From: Apostichopus japonicus
Taxonomy: Eukaryota; Echinodermata; Holothuroidea; Aspidochirotida; Stichopodidae
Assembly: GCF_037975245.1 (NCBI RefSeq)
Contig: NC_092576.1
Location: forward strand, 3,097,501-3,161,500
Direction: 5' to 3'
Length of the DNA: 64,000 nt
The position numbers and the translations under genes were made by a program. Under the pieces are notes generated by a model. The model was not told where the DNA came from. It saw nothing but the letters and a program-made list of their open reading frames with translations, and did not search any database. Position 1 is the first letter of the stretch, and each line of letters starts with the position of its first letter. This document shows positions 49,601-60,649 of this stretch, one piece after another.

Positions 49601-52600
49601 GGAATGATATTGTACAGTAATAATAATATTGTAATACAGTGAAAATGATATTGTACAGTAAGAATGATATTGTACAGCAAGAATGATATTGTACAGTAAG
49701 AATGATATTGTACAGTAAGAATGATATTATACAGTAAGAATGATATTGTACAGCAAGAATGATATTGTACAGTTAGAATGATATTGTACAGTAAGAATGA
49801 TACTGTACAGTAAGAATGATATTGTACAGTTAGAATGATATTGTACAGTAAGAATGATATTGTACAGTAAGAATGATATTAGACAGTAAGAATGATATTG
49901 TACAGTAAGAATGATATTGTACAGTAAGAATGATATTGTACAGTAAAAATGATATTGTAAAGTAATAATAATATTGTAGTACAGTAAGAATGATATTGTA
50001 CAGTTAGAATGATATTGTACAGTTAGAATGATATTGTACAATAAGAATGATATTGTACAGTAAGAATGATACTGTACAGTAAGAATGATATTGTACAGTA
50101 AGAATGATATTGTACAGTTAGAATGATATTGTACAGTAAGAATGATATTGTACAGTAAGAATGATATTGTAAAGTAATAATAATATTGTAGTACAGTAAG
50201 AATGATATTGTACAGTAAGAATGATATTGTACAGTTAGAATGATATTGTACAGTAAGAATGATATTGTACAGTAAGAATGATATTGTACAGTTAGAATGA
50301 TATTGTACAGTTAGAATGATATTGTACAGTAAGAATGATATTGTAAAGTAATAATAATATTGTACAGTAAGAATGATATTGTACAGTAAGAATGATATTG
50401 TAAAGTAATAATAATATTGTAGTACAGTAAGAATGATATTGTACAGTTAGAATGATATTGTACAGTTAGAATGATATTGTACAGTAAGAATGATATTGTA
50501 CAGTTAGAATGATATTGTACAGTAAGAATGATATTGTACAGTTAGAATGATATTGTACAGTAAGAATGATATTGTACAGTAAGAAGGATATTGTACAGTA
50601 AGAATGATATTGTACAGTTAGAATGATATTGTACAGTTAGAAGTATATTTTACAGTTAGAATGATATTGTACAGTAAGAATGGTATTATACAGTAAGAAT
50701 GATATTGTACAGTAAGAATGATATTGTACAGATATAATAGTATTGTACAGATATAATGGTATTGTACAGTAAGAATGATACTGTACAGTAAGAATGATAT
50801 TGTACAGTAAGAATGATATTGTACAGTTAGAATGATATTGTACAGTAAGAATGGTATTGTTCCATTGCTCACATTTCTGGGGACAGTCTGCTGATTTCAT
50901 TTAGTGTCCCTTGATTTTTTTGCCGTCCCAAAAACATCCTCAAATTTGATAAAGGCTTTGAGTAACTTCATTTTGTTGTTTTTAGCCTCCTTTTTGTAGA
51001 GACAGCTGGAACGTAATTAAGCAGTCATTGTACACTCATGGCTCACAGATAAACACAACGAAGATCAGTGAAATGTTACATAGCCAGAAGTTAACATTAA
51101 AAGCATCATGTTGCACAAAGTGATAAATAATGAGATTTCCGGTAATACCTCCATTAATCTTTTTTTGGCATTGTTTATTTGTCTCCAGCAAAATACTTCT
51201 TTCTGAATGAGGTTTTGTAGACTTGGGCATATCCTTGAAGCATATAACCATAAAAACACTCAAAATACCACCCGCCCTCTCCCCTTCATATTAATTTACA
51301 GTATAAAGTGCTGTAAGTTATGTCAACTTGGAGAGGGGGTCAACAGCATTACCGGTCCTGGATTGTTTGCAAACATTGGTCAGCCTAACTTAGGCTATAT
51401 AACAATTTAAATGTTTTGAATGTTATTATTATTATTATGTGAATACATTTCTTAAATTATTTAAAATCGTATTTATCAAAAAATCTTTGTGTTGCACAGA
51501 TCAAATCATTGTAATTCACATTGTTCACCTTATGTGTGATGTCGATGTACAAAGAGTTATATATCTTCCTTTCTTTTCCACCAGTTTTAAATTGTGTCTG
51601 CTGCCCTCTTCTATCCCTTCATCGGCTCTGTCTGGCCTGAAATCCAATTTAAATGGTACGTAAAAGTATTGAGTATTAATTTTTGTTAACTGCAAATGAT
51701 GTAAACAACTTTTTAGATATTAAATATACTAATTGGGTGATCCACCTGATGAACTTTCATCAACCCATTTTATTTAAATGAGAAATAAAATATATTCAAT
51801 AGTTACTTACAGTAAGTTATACCCTCATCAGCTAATAAGTAAATATAAAAATCTAGAGTAAAATGGAGGACTGAATTTCCATCGTGAAGTCTAGCTTGTA
51901 AAAAACTAATGAAACATTTCCTTTACTTAATGAACTTATTTTAATTCTATAGTATTTGATGTACATATTGCGTACAGCATGGTTTGTTGCAATTTAGTTC
52001 TGAACCTGTATTTAGTACCATGCTCAGTTCTACATGCAGGTGAACAGCTTCCAAGTTAACTTGTGACAAAGGTTTTCAGGATGTAATGTCTTTTAATTGT
52101 AACTTGTGACAATATGAACAGCAAACCACAAAGAGACTCATAAAATTAATTATCTCCTCATGGATAACAGAACACTATGAAGAAGAAAAAACATGTATAA
52201 AGGAACCAGTAATGGTATATGACCTCACTTTAATCACTTGAATATTACATAATTTTGTTCAAGAAAATGATGTTACCCTCTCACCAGCATTATCGATTTT
52301 AGTATTCTTATTATTTTGGGTAGGAAGAATAACTAAACTGTTTATTTTGAGGGGAGAGGATCAGACAGGGTATTTTTTTTATCCCATGAAAGCTACATTT
52401 CACGTCCAAGTAATCACAACGTGGTGAACTGGTAAGGCAATGTGTTTAGATTATTAGTAGAAAGGTAACAATGACACTGAAATGATGAAAATAAATACTA
52501 AATGATAAAGATCGTAATAACGAGACAGTCAATAATAAATAATGCTAGATTTAATTGTAGTCATGGAACATCTTCTGTGTTTTTTATCAGACTGAATGGT

Positions 52601-55600
52601 TCTTAGCCTTGTAAATCTCTTAGTGTGCTTCATGGTGAGATCCAGTGATGTGCGCTTACTATGCTATCTTACTCTTCTATTGTTTAATAATTTGTTTTAA
52701 AGGCACATGATGTAAACAACTCTTTAAATTTAATGGACTGATTCGGGAATATTCAATGAGCATTTATCCAAACCCATTAAAATTAGTGAGAACATTAAAA
52801 CAAATTGAAAAAGTCACATTAAAATATCACTCCATCAGCTGAGTACGATAAGTGTGTAAAGATGCAAATTATACATCAATTAAATCATGAATTCAATGTA
52901 TGCCATTTTCTTAGACTTAAATTGAAAAAGCTTTGATGTTGTGGAAGGCTCAATTTCATGTTTACAGTTCTTTGATCAACCTGCAGTATATGACAGGGCA
53001 TAATGTAATTCCCCTGATATCTTACTGGAGTTAGTTTGCTCACAACTAGGCTACGTTATATGAATATAACTGTATCTGTGACAAAGGAATTATTGGTCAT
53101 AAAATGACAATAATGTTAGTGACACGCTAACTGGTAATTCAGGGGTGCCCTTTTACCAGAGGCATTACTGCAATCAGTGAGCTGTGATGGTCCCTGGGAA
53201 GAGGTCAATGAGTGTAGCACAGCTGCATGTAGCACATGAGGAATGTTGTGATCAGTGTTGCTAAATAGAATGGCCGAACAAATAAACATTGAATGACATC
53301 ACTATAGTCTGAGCTCACTGTGCAAAGACGTTATTAGGTTAACTTATTAATGATTTACTTGAAATCATTACCTATTTTGTATATATTTATTTTGTGTTAT
53401 TTTTCATACCTCTGTTTACATCATATTCTTTTTCTCTTTTAGTGTTTGTGGTCTTTGTTTTATACTTAAATCTTCGAGTTTGCCAGATACCTTAACAGGT
53501 GTAATTAACACTAACAGAAATTTATTATTGTGGCTTACCGGTAGCTACAGTAAGCATTTCATTCACAATAGTATTTTTCTAATATCTTATTTTCTATCTC
53601 ATATATAGTTTTATGGCATCCTTACGGGGCTGGTAAACGGAGTTACCGATTGAATAAAAAGACTGGTGCATGGCTGATCTATGAAGAAACTGCTTCACTC
53701 TTTCATGTAATTATTTGGCTTCCGATTTTTATCGTTTACTTTAATGATAACGTTTTTGCACCCTCACACATATTATTTGCAACTAGAGTGAAAAACTCCT
53801 GTTCACTCTGTGAAGTTAACTAAAAAAAGAATCTTACGTTTTATATAATTGTCAATAAAGATAATGTAAGGAAACAGACAAGATTGTAAGGCAACACGTA
53901 TATTGTAAATATTTGGACCGATTTTTGATACTTTGCCAAGGGCAAATGAATCTATGAGATGGTGATGGCGTGTGTGTGTATGTGTTATTCATTGGCTTGT
54001 AAACATGATATCTCAAGATGTAAAAGTTGCTTGAACTTTAAACTTGGTATGTTGGTAGCCCTTGGTGAGCAGATGATCCTTATTCTTTTCCATAGAGGTC
54101 AAAGGTCAAGAGAGGTCAAGGTCTGAATACCTTGTGAACATGATATCTCAAGAAGTGAAAGTTGCTTAATTTCAAACTTGGTATTCATGTAGCCCTTAGT
54201 GAGATGTTCTCTATCCTTTTTCATGGAGGCCAAAGGTCACCAGAGGTCAAGGCTAAAAAAGTTACAGAGCCACTCTTAGTTTTCAAATTAAGTTATACCC
54301 CACAAAAATTCATATAAACCAAGATTTAAGAAAGCACTGGTACCTCATTGCCAAACACCAGCAGTTATCCAAATTGTTTCCATCCCAACCGATTATTGCC
54401 TACAGAACGTCCAAAAATCTTATAGATCTCCTTTTGAGATCATATTTGCAACAAAATCAGATGATACATCAATCCACTAATAGATTCTTTAGTATTTTAA
54501 CTATTCGAAAGTAGAAGTTTTCCAAGATAACTGTAACAATTCCAGCCCACTTAAAGTAAAAAAAGTAAAGCTGCTACTGATTAACCTCCACGTACAACTA
54601 AGTAAGATAGCAGAATAGATGCTTTGGGTGTTTTCACTATTCGAAAGATACAAGTACACAAAAGATAAAGTCTGTGAATAATTGAGCCTTCTAAAATTAA
54701 AGTTGGAACTGATTAAGCTCCACTTAAAGTAAGTTCAGTTTGATGAATTTTGCAAAACTATTATACGCCATAATAATAAGTTTTACTACATCAACCTGTC
54801 AAGTTTTCAAATGGAAGGTAAATCCACCCTTTGAAATTTTCCAGCTCGCCCTTCACCCTTGTGAAATTTTTATAAAACACTATAAAAAAAAGTGTCTGAC
54901 TGACAACTTGTTGATGGTCCAGTGAAAAATAAGTTACTTCTGTCAATAATGTTCCCTTGGTGGGAATATTAATGAGGATGTCAAAATGGATTTATAACAA
55001 TCAAATTTATAGTAACACTATAAAGCGGGTTTGGTAAACTTACTGACCAAGTGCTAAGTCGGTGCCTAAAGGATAGGCGGGATGAAACAACATACATATT
55101 GCAGGTCTTGGACAGCACTTCTTGTTTTTGGATCATAGAAAGACCTATAACCCAGTGGTTATATCTTTGTGTGGTTTGTTATCATAGACTGTATACAATT
55201 TTTGACAGGATCATATCTTTCAAAAGGACTGCATGAATAGGTCCTTATTTAAATGCTGTCAACTCGCAATGTAAAATATGTGTCATTATTCTCTGTTCAC
55301 TCTTGATAAATATATAAAAAAAAAATAAGTAACAATTGTTACTTTTATTTTTTGCAGAACAAGGCTATTGGAGACAAGCTGACTGATGCCGACTATACTG
55401 AAGAGGTAAAAGTTTGAAAAGAGCTTTGTTTTCCTTTGTGTATCTTCAACCATGCTGGATGTTTGCAGGTTTCTGTTGACTTGAAGTAGAATCATAATAT
55501 ATCAGGTTAAACATTCTGACTAGATTATTACATTGATACGTTCTATGGAAATAGATGTAAAGTAGTGTGGAATTATCAAAAGATATCAATATAATGGTTG

Positions 55601-57357
55601 CAACATTTTTATTGTTAAGCCCCACCTATCTGGACATCAGGATTTATCACTCCATTTTAACTTTCAGGTAAGAAAGTGATGCAATAATCTGCATTAAGTA
55701 CTGACTGAAATTGAAATGGGAGTGTCTGAGTGTTTCAAAATTATGTAGGCTGAAAACAAATAATCCATAGACATGAGTAGTACTGTGGAAGTTCTTACAT
55801 TATGTCACAAGCACTGTCGTAACATTCTACAAATTAAATGTATATTGGAAAATATTACCACAAGCTCTGTCCATCAACAATATGCAATACACAAGAGCAA
55901 GACTTTAAAAATATTTTAGTGTTGATAGAAACGGTTAATAATTAAGAAACCGAGTGGAATTATAGCATATCTTGGTATATGTGTGAGGTGTATCTAGTTA
56001 TAACAGTATATACTTACTATCATAAAACTACTTACAACATACTAGCATGAATTCTTGCTCGGTGGGTGTGTCACTCAGTGGACAAGATATTTTTTATTAA
56101 TAGTTGATATTGAAATTTGCTTTATTTTCTCTCAGGATATATTACGTAATGTAATTTCTTAATCATCTGCAGTAAAAGAACTTTATATCATACCAGTTTT
56201 ATCTTGATTCCTAAAGTCTGACTCATAAAAGGAACATTCTTACACTGGTTCAAAGTAGATAATACACTTATACTGTTAATGTTATGTAGCATATGTTCTT
56301 AATCATATGCAATTTACAAACTTAATACAATCATTTCCTCTAAATTTGTCCAAGTTTGACAATTAAAGAGAAAATTCCGATAGAAAATGAATGTAGATGA
56401 TATGCTTCAATGTCATGGAAGACATTTTAAAGAGACCGATGAATGGATGACAGCATAAGTGTTACTTATCATTATCTGAAGAGAGATACAATATGTATTA
56501 TTTCATTCAGCAAGTATTATGCATATATTACAGATTTTGCTATCCTTGAAGTTTGTGTTTGGAAGAAAATTTACTATGTACGCATTACAGCTTTTTCGAT
56601 AGTGTCAAACAACAAGAGAGCAAAAATAGAAAATAAAATATTGCAAATTTCATTCGAAAATTTAACGTCTCCACCTTAATTGGCAGCAGTTTCTTTCAGT
56701 TATTTTAGTTAATAATTTGAGATAAAATGCTTAATAGTTTTCTTGTTTTCTTTTTCTGTTACGCAGGTCAGAGCATTCAGGGAACACTTCAGGTAGGACA
56801 TCATCTACTAATTCACTCATAATCTTAAATTTATTCAGGGATACCAATGTTCAGTATCACATACTTATGGGTACTTTAAATTAGTGTGTACAATACAAAC
56901 ACTGTTGCATATTCAGTGATGTGTATCCAAGCAATGATATACAAGTACAGATGAGGGTGTGATGCTTTGTTGACAGTTTCCAGCATAAAGTAGAAAACAA
57001 TTAAACCTAAGCAGACATGTGAAGTAAATATGTGAACTGTTTCATTACAGTGCAAATGCCATGATAGTGATTTGCCATCATACATGTTTCATTCTGCTCT
57101 CTTTATGGCAGCATCATTAAAATAAAATCACTGCAAACCAGAATATTGTTTTATAGAGACATTGAATACCGTTAATGGTAACAGTAGCCTCCAAACATGC
57201 AAGAGAAAATTACTATGATGGATAGTTTATTGAATTTGCATATTGTTGTCCAGTATTTATCACATATGAGATGACCGTAGTTATTAAGTTTATTAATTGT
57301 TTTCTCCACAGAGATCATCCATGGCAAAAGGAGAAACAAGGGTCAGGGTTAACCTGA
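37434..57357 (+). CDS. Gene B: NLR-like NACHT gene with two LRR/VLW cassettes, 12 exons, one internal stop
   Basis: Coding exons: 37,434-37,674 (exon from 37,420), 38,312-39,828, 42,616-42,821, 43,888-43,964, 44,925-44,980, 45,502-45,621, 48,159-48,364, 51,585-51,655, 53,609-53,706, 55,358-55,405, 56,767-56,792 and 57,312-57,357. They sum to 2,712 nt, exactly 904 codons including TGA, with every phase matching. Order: myristoylation-type N terminus, NACHT, cassette 1, an ELCS/QRS-like exon, cassette 2, tail. A TAG at 39,013 (codon 315) interrupts the NACHT exon. All other exons are clean, so the stop may be recent, allelic, or a sequencing error. If real, the gene is a pseudogene or makes a short N-terminal product. 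Introns are 0.6-3.2 kb and hold a foldback element and a 19-bp minisatellite. A membrane-anchored NLR-like sensor is the likeliest role by inference. Confidence 0.68.
38312..39828 (+). CDS. Gene B exon 2: NACHT domain with internal TAG
   Basis: Starts after a TTTTCACACAG acceptor. Walker A G-E-P-G-Y-G-K-S is at 38,557-38,580 and Walker B L-D-G-Y-D-E-Y at 38,797-38,817. LTTRYLP and K-L-T-G-F-D follow, as in gene A. An in-frame TAG stands at 39,013-39,015, in the linker before the conserved D-D-L-C-Q-V-P-L-F-F helix. The same frame then continues open for 271 codons to the donor, ending with M-E-T-V-K-E-L-C-S and L-L-Q-R-S-T-I-Q. The donor GTTAGT is weak but in the same place as gene A's. Confidence 0.85.
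39013..39015 (+). other. In-frame TAG in the NACHT exon of gene B
   Basis: The frame is the same before and after the codon, so this is a nonsense change, not a frameshift. Gene A has a sense codon in the aligned linker. The bases after it are GCT, which is not a known readthrough context. Confidence 0.85.
42616..44980 (+). CDS. Gene B cassette 1: LRR-like, CxLP and VLW exons
   Basis: Three exons. 42,616-42,821 (206 nt, phase 0 to 2) encodes L-L-E-S-G-L-C-L-P, L-S-S-L-E-K-I-S-I and S-E-K-F-R-E-L. 43,888-43,964 (77 nt, 2 to 1) encodes F-F-K-C-K-L-P. 44,925-44,980 (56 nt, 1 to 0) encodes VLWPSHASQLDLQSGEW. The L-x-x-L-x-x-I and L-x-x-C-x-L-P spacing suggests degenerate leucine-rich repeats of the cysteine-containing kind, which is an inference. 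The V-L-W...L-D-L-x-[ST]-G-x-W element is not a domain I recognise. Confidence 0.75.
45502..53706 (+). CDS. Gene B cassette 2, preceded by an ELCS/QRS exon
   Basis: 45,502-45,621 (120 nt, phase 0 to 0) encodes T-I-K-S-L-C-S and V-Q-R-S-V-I-E-V-L, a copy of the last 40 or so residues of the NACHT exon. 48,159-48,364 (206 nt) repeats the LRR-like exon (S-G-L-S-L-P-I-L, L-N-Y-V, F-K-E-L). 51,585-51,655 gives L-C-L-L-P-S-S-I-P. 53,609-53,706 gives VLWHPYGAGKR...KTGAW plus an 11-residue extension absent from cassette 1. The phase pattern is identical to cassette 1, which implies an internal tandem duplication of exons. Confidence 0.75.
46715..46880. mobile_element. Foldback element with 47-bp inverted arms
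   Basis: The left arm 46,715-46,761 (GGGGTTAATCAACGGTCTAG...) and right arm 46,834-46,880 are reverse complements with one mismatch in 47. The 72-bp centre folds again (GATGCAC...GTGCATC). It lies in gene B's sixth intron. A related piece, CGTGCGTTACTCACAGGATT, recurs at about 46,983, and GTTCATTCATAC (46,881) is inverted as GTATGAATGAAC (47,058-47,070). The element may therefore be part of a larger nested insertion ending near 47,070. No coding capacity. Confidence 0.85.
49602..50860. repeat. 19-bp minisatellite, about 66 units
   Basis: The unit is GATATTGTACAGTAAGAAT, with common variants (GTTAGAAT) and each unit centred on the palindrome TGTACA. A longer variant containing GTAAAGTAATAATAATATTG interrupts at about 49,957, 50,169, 50,343 and 50,400, so there is some higher-order structure. 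Since 19 is not a multiple of three and the minus strand has few stops, long antisense frames arise in more than one register; they are not genes. The array is in gene B's seventh intron and absent from copy 1. Confidence 0.95.
53975..54260. repeat. Two-copy tandem repeat in an intron
   Basis: AACATGATATCTCAAGA followed by AAAGTTGCTT, AACTTGGTAT, TAGCCCTT, AGTGAG and AGAGGTCAAGG occurs twice, about 130 bp apart. It is a dispersed-repeat type of sequence in gene B's ninth intron. A second local duplication (ACTATTCGAAAG at 54,499 and 54,641) follows. Confidence 0.6.
55358..57357 (+). CDS. Gene B tail exons: TDADY, AFREH and DxPWQ
   Basis: Exon 55,358-55,405 encodes GDKLTDADYTEE, exon 56,767-56,792 encodes VRAFREHFR, and exon 57,312-57,357 encodes DHPWQKEKQGSGLT and TGA. 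Gene C has the same three exons with conservative changes. Gene A has a 45-nt exon (M-T-D-E-E-L-D-R-E) at the same place but a different final exon. The tail is short, charged and probably helical. I do not recognise the domain. Confidence 0.75.
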
Positions 57358-59325
57358 ATAGCTGTACTAGGATGATTCTCATTTCAACATATATTGAAAC
57401 AAGTCTCTGGTTATTACAGTGCTGATTCATCGCCTCTACTAGTTAAGAAAATAACCCTGGAGTCTAAGAGAATAGTCACCTTCTTGAACACTTTGTTCTT
57501 CATACAGCAACTCAAGAATGTGATTTAATTAAGTTTTCTGGTTTGAAAGGTCATCATATCAATTAATCTCTTACAAAGCTAGAGGTATTGGATATGATAC
57601 TGATTAGTAATCAGTATCATCAATCATCTAATAATACCTGTGTTTGTCAAATATGATTAGGAATCTCAAGGTAAATGCTTCAGTTAAGTACCAGCTGAAT
57701 GCAATAGTAATACATTGTTCTATTTACTTTTAATGATCCTTTTTAGCTAACTGTTTGTGAGATTCCCCTTTGGTTATTGTTGATATATCATGCCATCATT
57801 TTTTTTTAACTGTGAAAGTATTTCTATTATATTAATTAGTTTTACAATTTTTTTAATTTTAAAAGAATATTAAAAATATTGGTAATATTTCCCCTATCAA
57901 TCTTGTTAACTAAACAATATTTGGGGAGGGCTAGGGGAGTTGGTCTCAAGAGAATTCAAATCCTCTTAGTTTATCCCTATAGATCATCTACAATTCCCAG
58001 ATTTGGAATAATACTATAGGCTAAAAAAATGCTACAGCTTCACCCACGGATCCACATCTAGGCTTCTACATGCTTCACTTAAAGTGAATTCCTCCTGGTA
58101 ATGTATTTCTGTGCCGTTGAAGCGTTTCAATGGCACCCCCTCCCTCCCCCCCCCCTCAAATAAAAAATGTCCACAGCATACACATCATGGTTTTCAGTAC
58201 AGTGAATTGGAATTCATCTCTGACATGCGATTTTGAGCATAAAATTTCTTTACGAAAGAACAAGAATTATCCCCAAACTCTACAGGTGAGAGTAATTCGT
58301 ATGTAAGTATTATAGTTTTTTTAATTTTAAACTTTTTTTTTCCAAATATGCTTCAATTTCTCCACTGTTGGTTGCCACACCTCCTGTACTCCCATGGGCC
58401 AATCACAGTGTGTAGTTGTAACTGCCACTTTTATGGGTTTCCTTTTCAAAGCCTTGCTTGGCCAGTCACTGAAGTCAGTTTCGAAATTGCTCTACCCCCC
58501 CCCCTCCCACCACTCGGTATAAGGGATGAATGTGCTTCCCTCTGTATTTTAAGCAGGTATTATGTGAAACAAAGTAATTGTATTTCATATTTACAAAACA
58601 AGGACTTTGTAATAGGTAATTGAGAGAGATAAAACTCTGGTTGGCTGATAATGGATTACATATATGGAGTTGAAATCCATTCTACCTAGCTGATGGAAAA
58701 CCACACTTTTATATATTTTTCTCTTAAAGTGTTGTATGAATTAATGTATAATTTTATGTAACCTTTACTCCCGGAAGTGGATAACTGTAGGAAGTCTGTG
58801 ATGTCATAGTGGCAATTGTTCCTCCAAACCAATATTTTTGTTCTCTCATTCTTAAAATGAGATACACCTGTGTTATATATTTCTTAGTTTTCATGGTTTT
58901 CATCATTTGTTACTTAGTCAACGTCATATGAAACCTAAATACATAACTTGTTATTTTCTCATTGGTTATTTGAATTTTACACTATAAAGAAGATCAAGGA
59001 ATTATTATGAAATCATTTAAGTGTGCTGTTCACAGATGCATAAAGTTTCACCAATTCTCCACAAAACAACTGCATAAGGATGCTTTGAACTGAAGATACA
59101 GGAGATGTCCAGTAATTCTACCATGCACACAGTGAACTCAGCTACCAGAAAATGCATTTAAGTTTATCCCAATGTCTTTTTATGTGAGTCGTCTCGAACA
59201 GCGCCCACGTATTCGTTTCTGTCTACATGTTTGCTGTGACAGAATGGTTTAAAAATGTTTTATCAAATGAAAACATGTAAATTAAAGTTCACATTTTACT
59301 CAGAAAAAAATGAACTACATATAAC
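57358..59325. other. 3' flank of gene B, no gene
   Basis: Similar to 11,770-13,720 by duplication. Short open frames differ between the copies, and poly-C runs near 58,147 and 58,495 disturb them. No RNA gene was recognised. Confidence 0.55.
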
Positions 59326-59329
59326 TTAA

Positions 59330-59674
59330 AGGCATTGAAGACTCGCCCAAACAGCATGCCGCCATCATTAAAAAGTTAACTTTCCATTGGTTGCAAGTAG
59401 AGTTTTTCTGTTGTCGCTACAAAATGCAGACAGTAATGAAACGTGATACCTTGTTATCTTTAGCTGGACCGGTATCGTTTGTATACTGTGCTGTGGGTAT
59501 TGACCGCAGCTGTATGTACTGACTGTACACTAGTGTCTAATTACCGACGGTAGCAAGCTGTGTGTGTATTTTCTGGGATCGATGGTGGTGTCTAACACTC
59601 CTGTTACACCTCATTCGAAACTAGGTCAGATTACCGGCATTATACGTTTCTTTATGCGCGAGTCTTCACACCTT
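59330..59674. mobile_element. TTAA-flanked MITE, piggyBac-like
   Basis: TTAA at 59,326-59,329 and 59,675-59,678 bracket a 345-bp segment. It starts AGGCATTGAAGACTCGC and ends as the inverse of AAGGTGTGAAGACTCGC. The matching place in copy 1 (about 13,718) has CTTTATATGAGCT with no insert. TTAA target duplication plus short inverted ends fits non-autonomous piggyBac-type elements. No open frame of note. Confidence 0.75.
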
Positions 59675-60262
59675 TTAATATGAGCTCATTACGATTTTTT
59701 TTTCTACTGCTATTCTTCCTATAAGATATGATATCATTTAATTTTTACCTATTTCCAACATTGATATACCTAAGTAAAATGGGATTCCCAGTTGTTATAT
59801 TCGCTTGTTAAATTAAGTCTCCTCTTTTGCTGTTAAATTAACACCATGATTAATTAATAAGTTTCAACAATCAGGCTCTTCTTTGGGCTTCTCTCTCTTT
59901 TCTTTTCTATGGAAGACAGATGCTCATAATGCTTAATTGAATTATATGTCAAGTATGTTACTTAATGCTAATACGTAACTATATCATCATCTTATCTTAA
60001 GCTGTATATAATTTTTCCGTAAGAATATCTACGCTTGCTCTCCTGTCAATAACAACTGGACTCTGTTTTCATACATGCATAATGCAGAATTATTCAACTT
60101 AGACCTAGCTTTGTAAAAGTATGAGTATTTGTTTAGAGATGAACGCTTTCGTTAACGTTTCAAATACCAGCTGTTAAAATAACCTCAACAAACTGACGTC
60201 ACGGTCTTGCGATAGTTTTGATCAGTTTAAATGTTGTATTCACTCTGTGTGATTCTGTAGAT

Positions 60263-60279
60263 CATAAATATATATCTAT

Positions 60280-60311
<32 letters not shown>

Positions 60312-60312
60312 T
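60263..60312. repeat. TA microsatellite
   Basis: Interrupted TA dinucleotide run. It is the uninterrupted counterpart of the tract that received a MITE and a SINE in copy 1. Confidence 0.9.
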
Positions 60313-60649
60313 ATGCGGGAACGTCACATTTGTTTATTGCACTCTTATTGTACTCTTTGGTTGATTTCTTCAAATGTACTGTTTCAATGCAATCAAACAT
60401 TACAAAAACTAATGGAAAGAAAAACAAAAGAGAAGTATCTTGTTTTTATTTGCTTCATATATATTGTTCTTGAATTTTCCCGTAGACTTATCTCGATTAT
60501 TTCATTAATTAATTTAACGTAATATAATAAAAATGAATGATTTGCAACGATGATTGGTCAAGCAGCAGGCTAATTAGTACATAAAATGATGCAAGAAAAA
60601 TACTGCAGTTGTGCGACACGTACACGTATGGTGTATGTGACGCAAATGT

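Larger units (their letters stand above)
48915..60573 (+). repeat. Segmental duplication, copy 2
   Basis: Direct-orientation partner of 2,490-16,866. It begins inside gene B's intron between exons 7 and 8 and ends about 3.2 kb after the gene's stop codon, so only exons 8-12 are duplicated in copy 1. Private insertions here are the 19-bp minisatellite (49,602-50,860) and a TTAA-flanked MITE (59,330-59,674). Breakpoints are approximate. Confidence 0.85.

Noticed and set aside
49727-50900. Antisense frames of 84-104 codons in several registers
   Set aside because: They are translations of the 19-bp minisatellite with a 19-residue periodic peptide.
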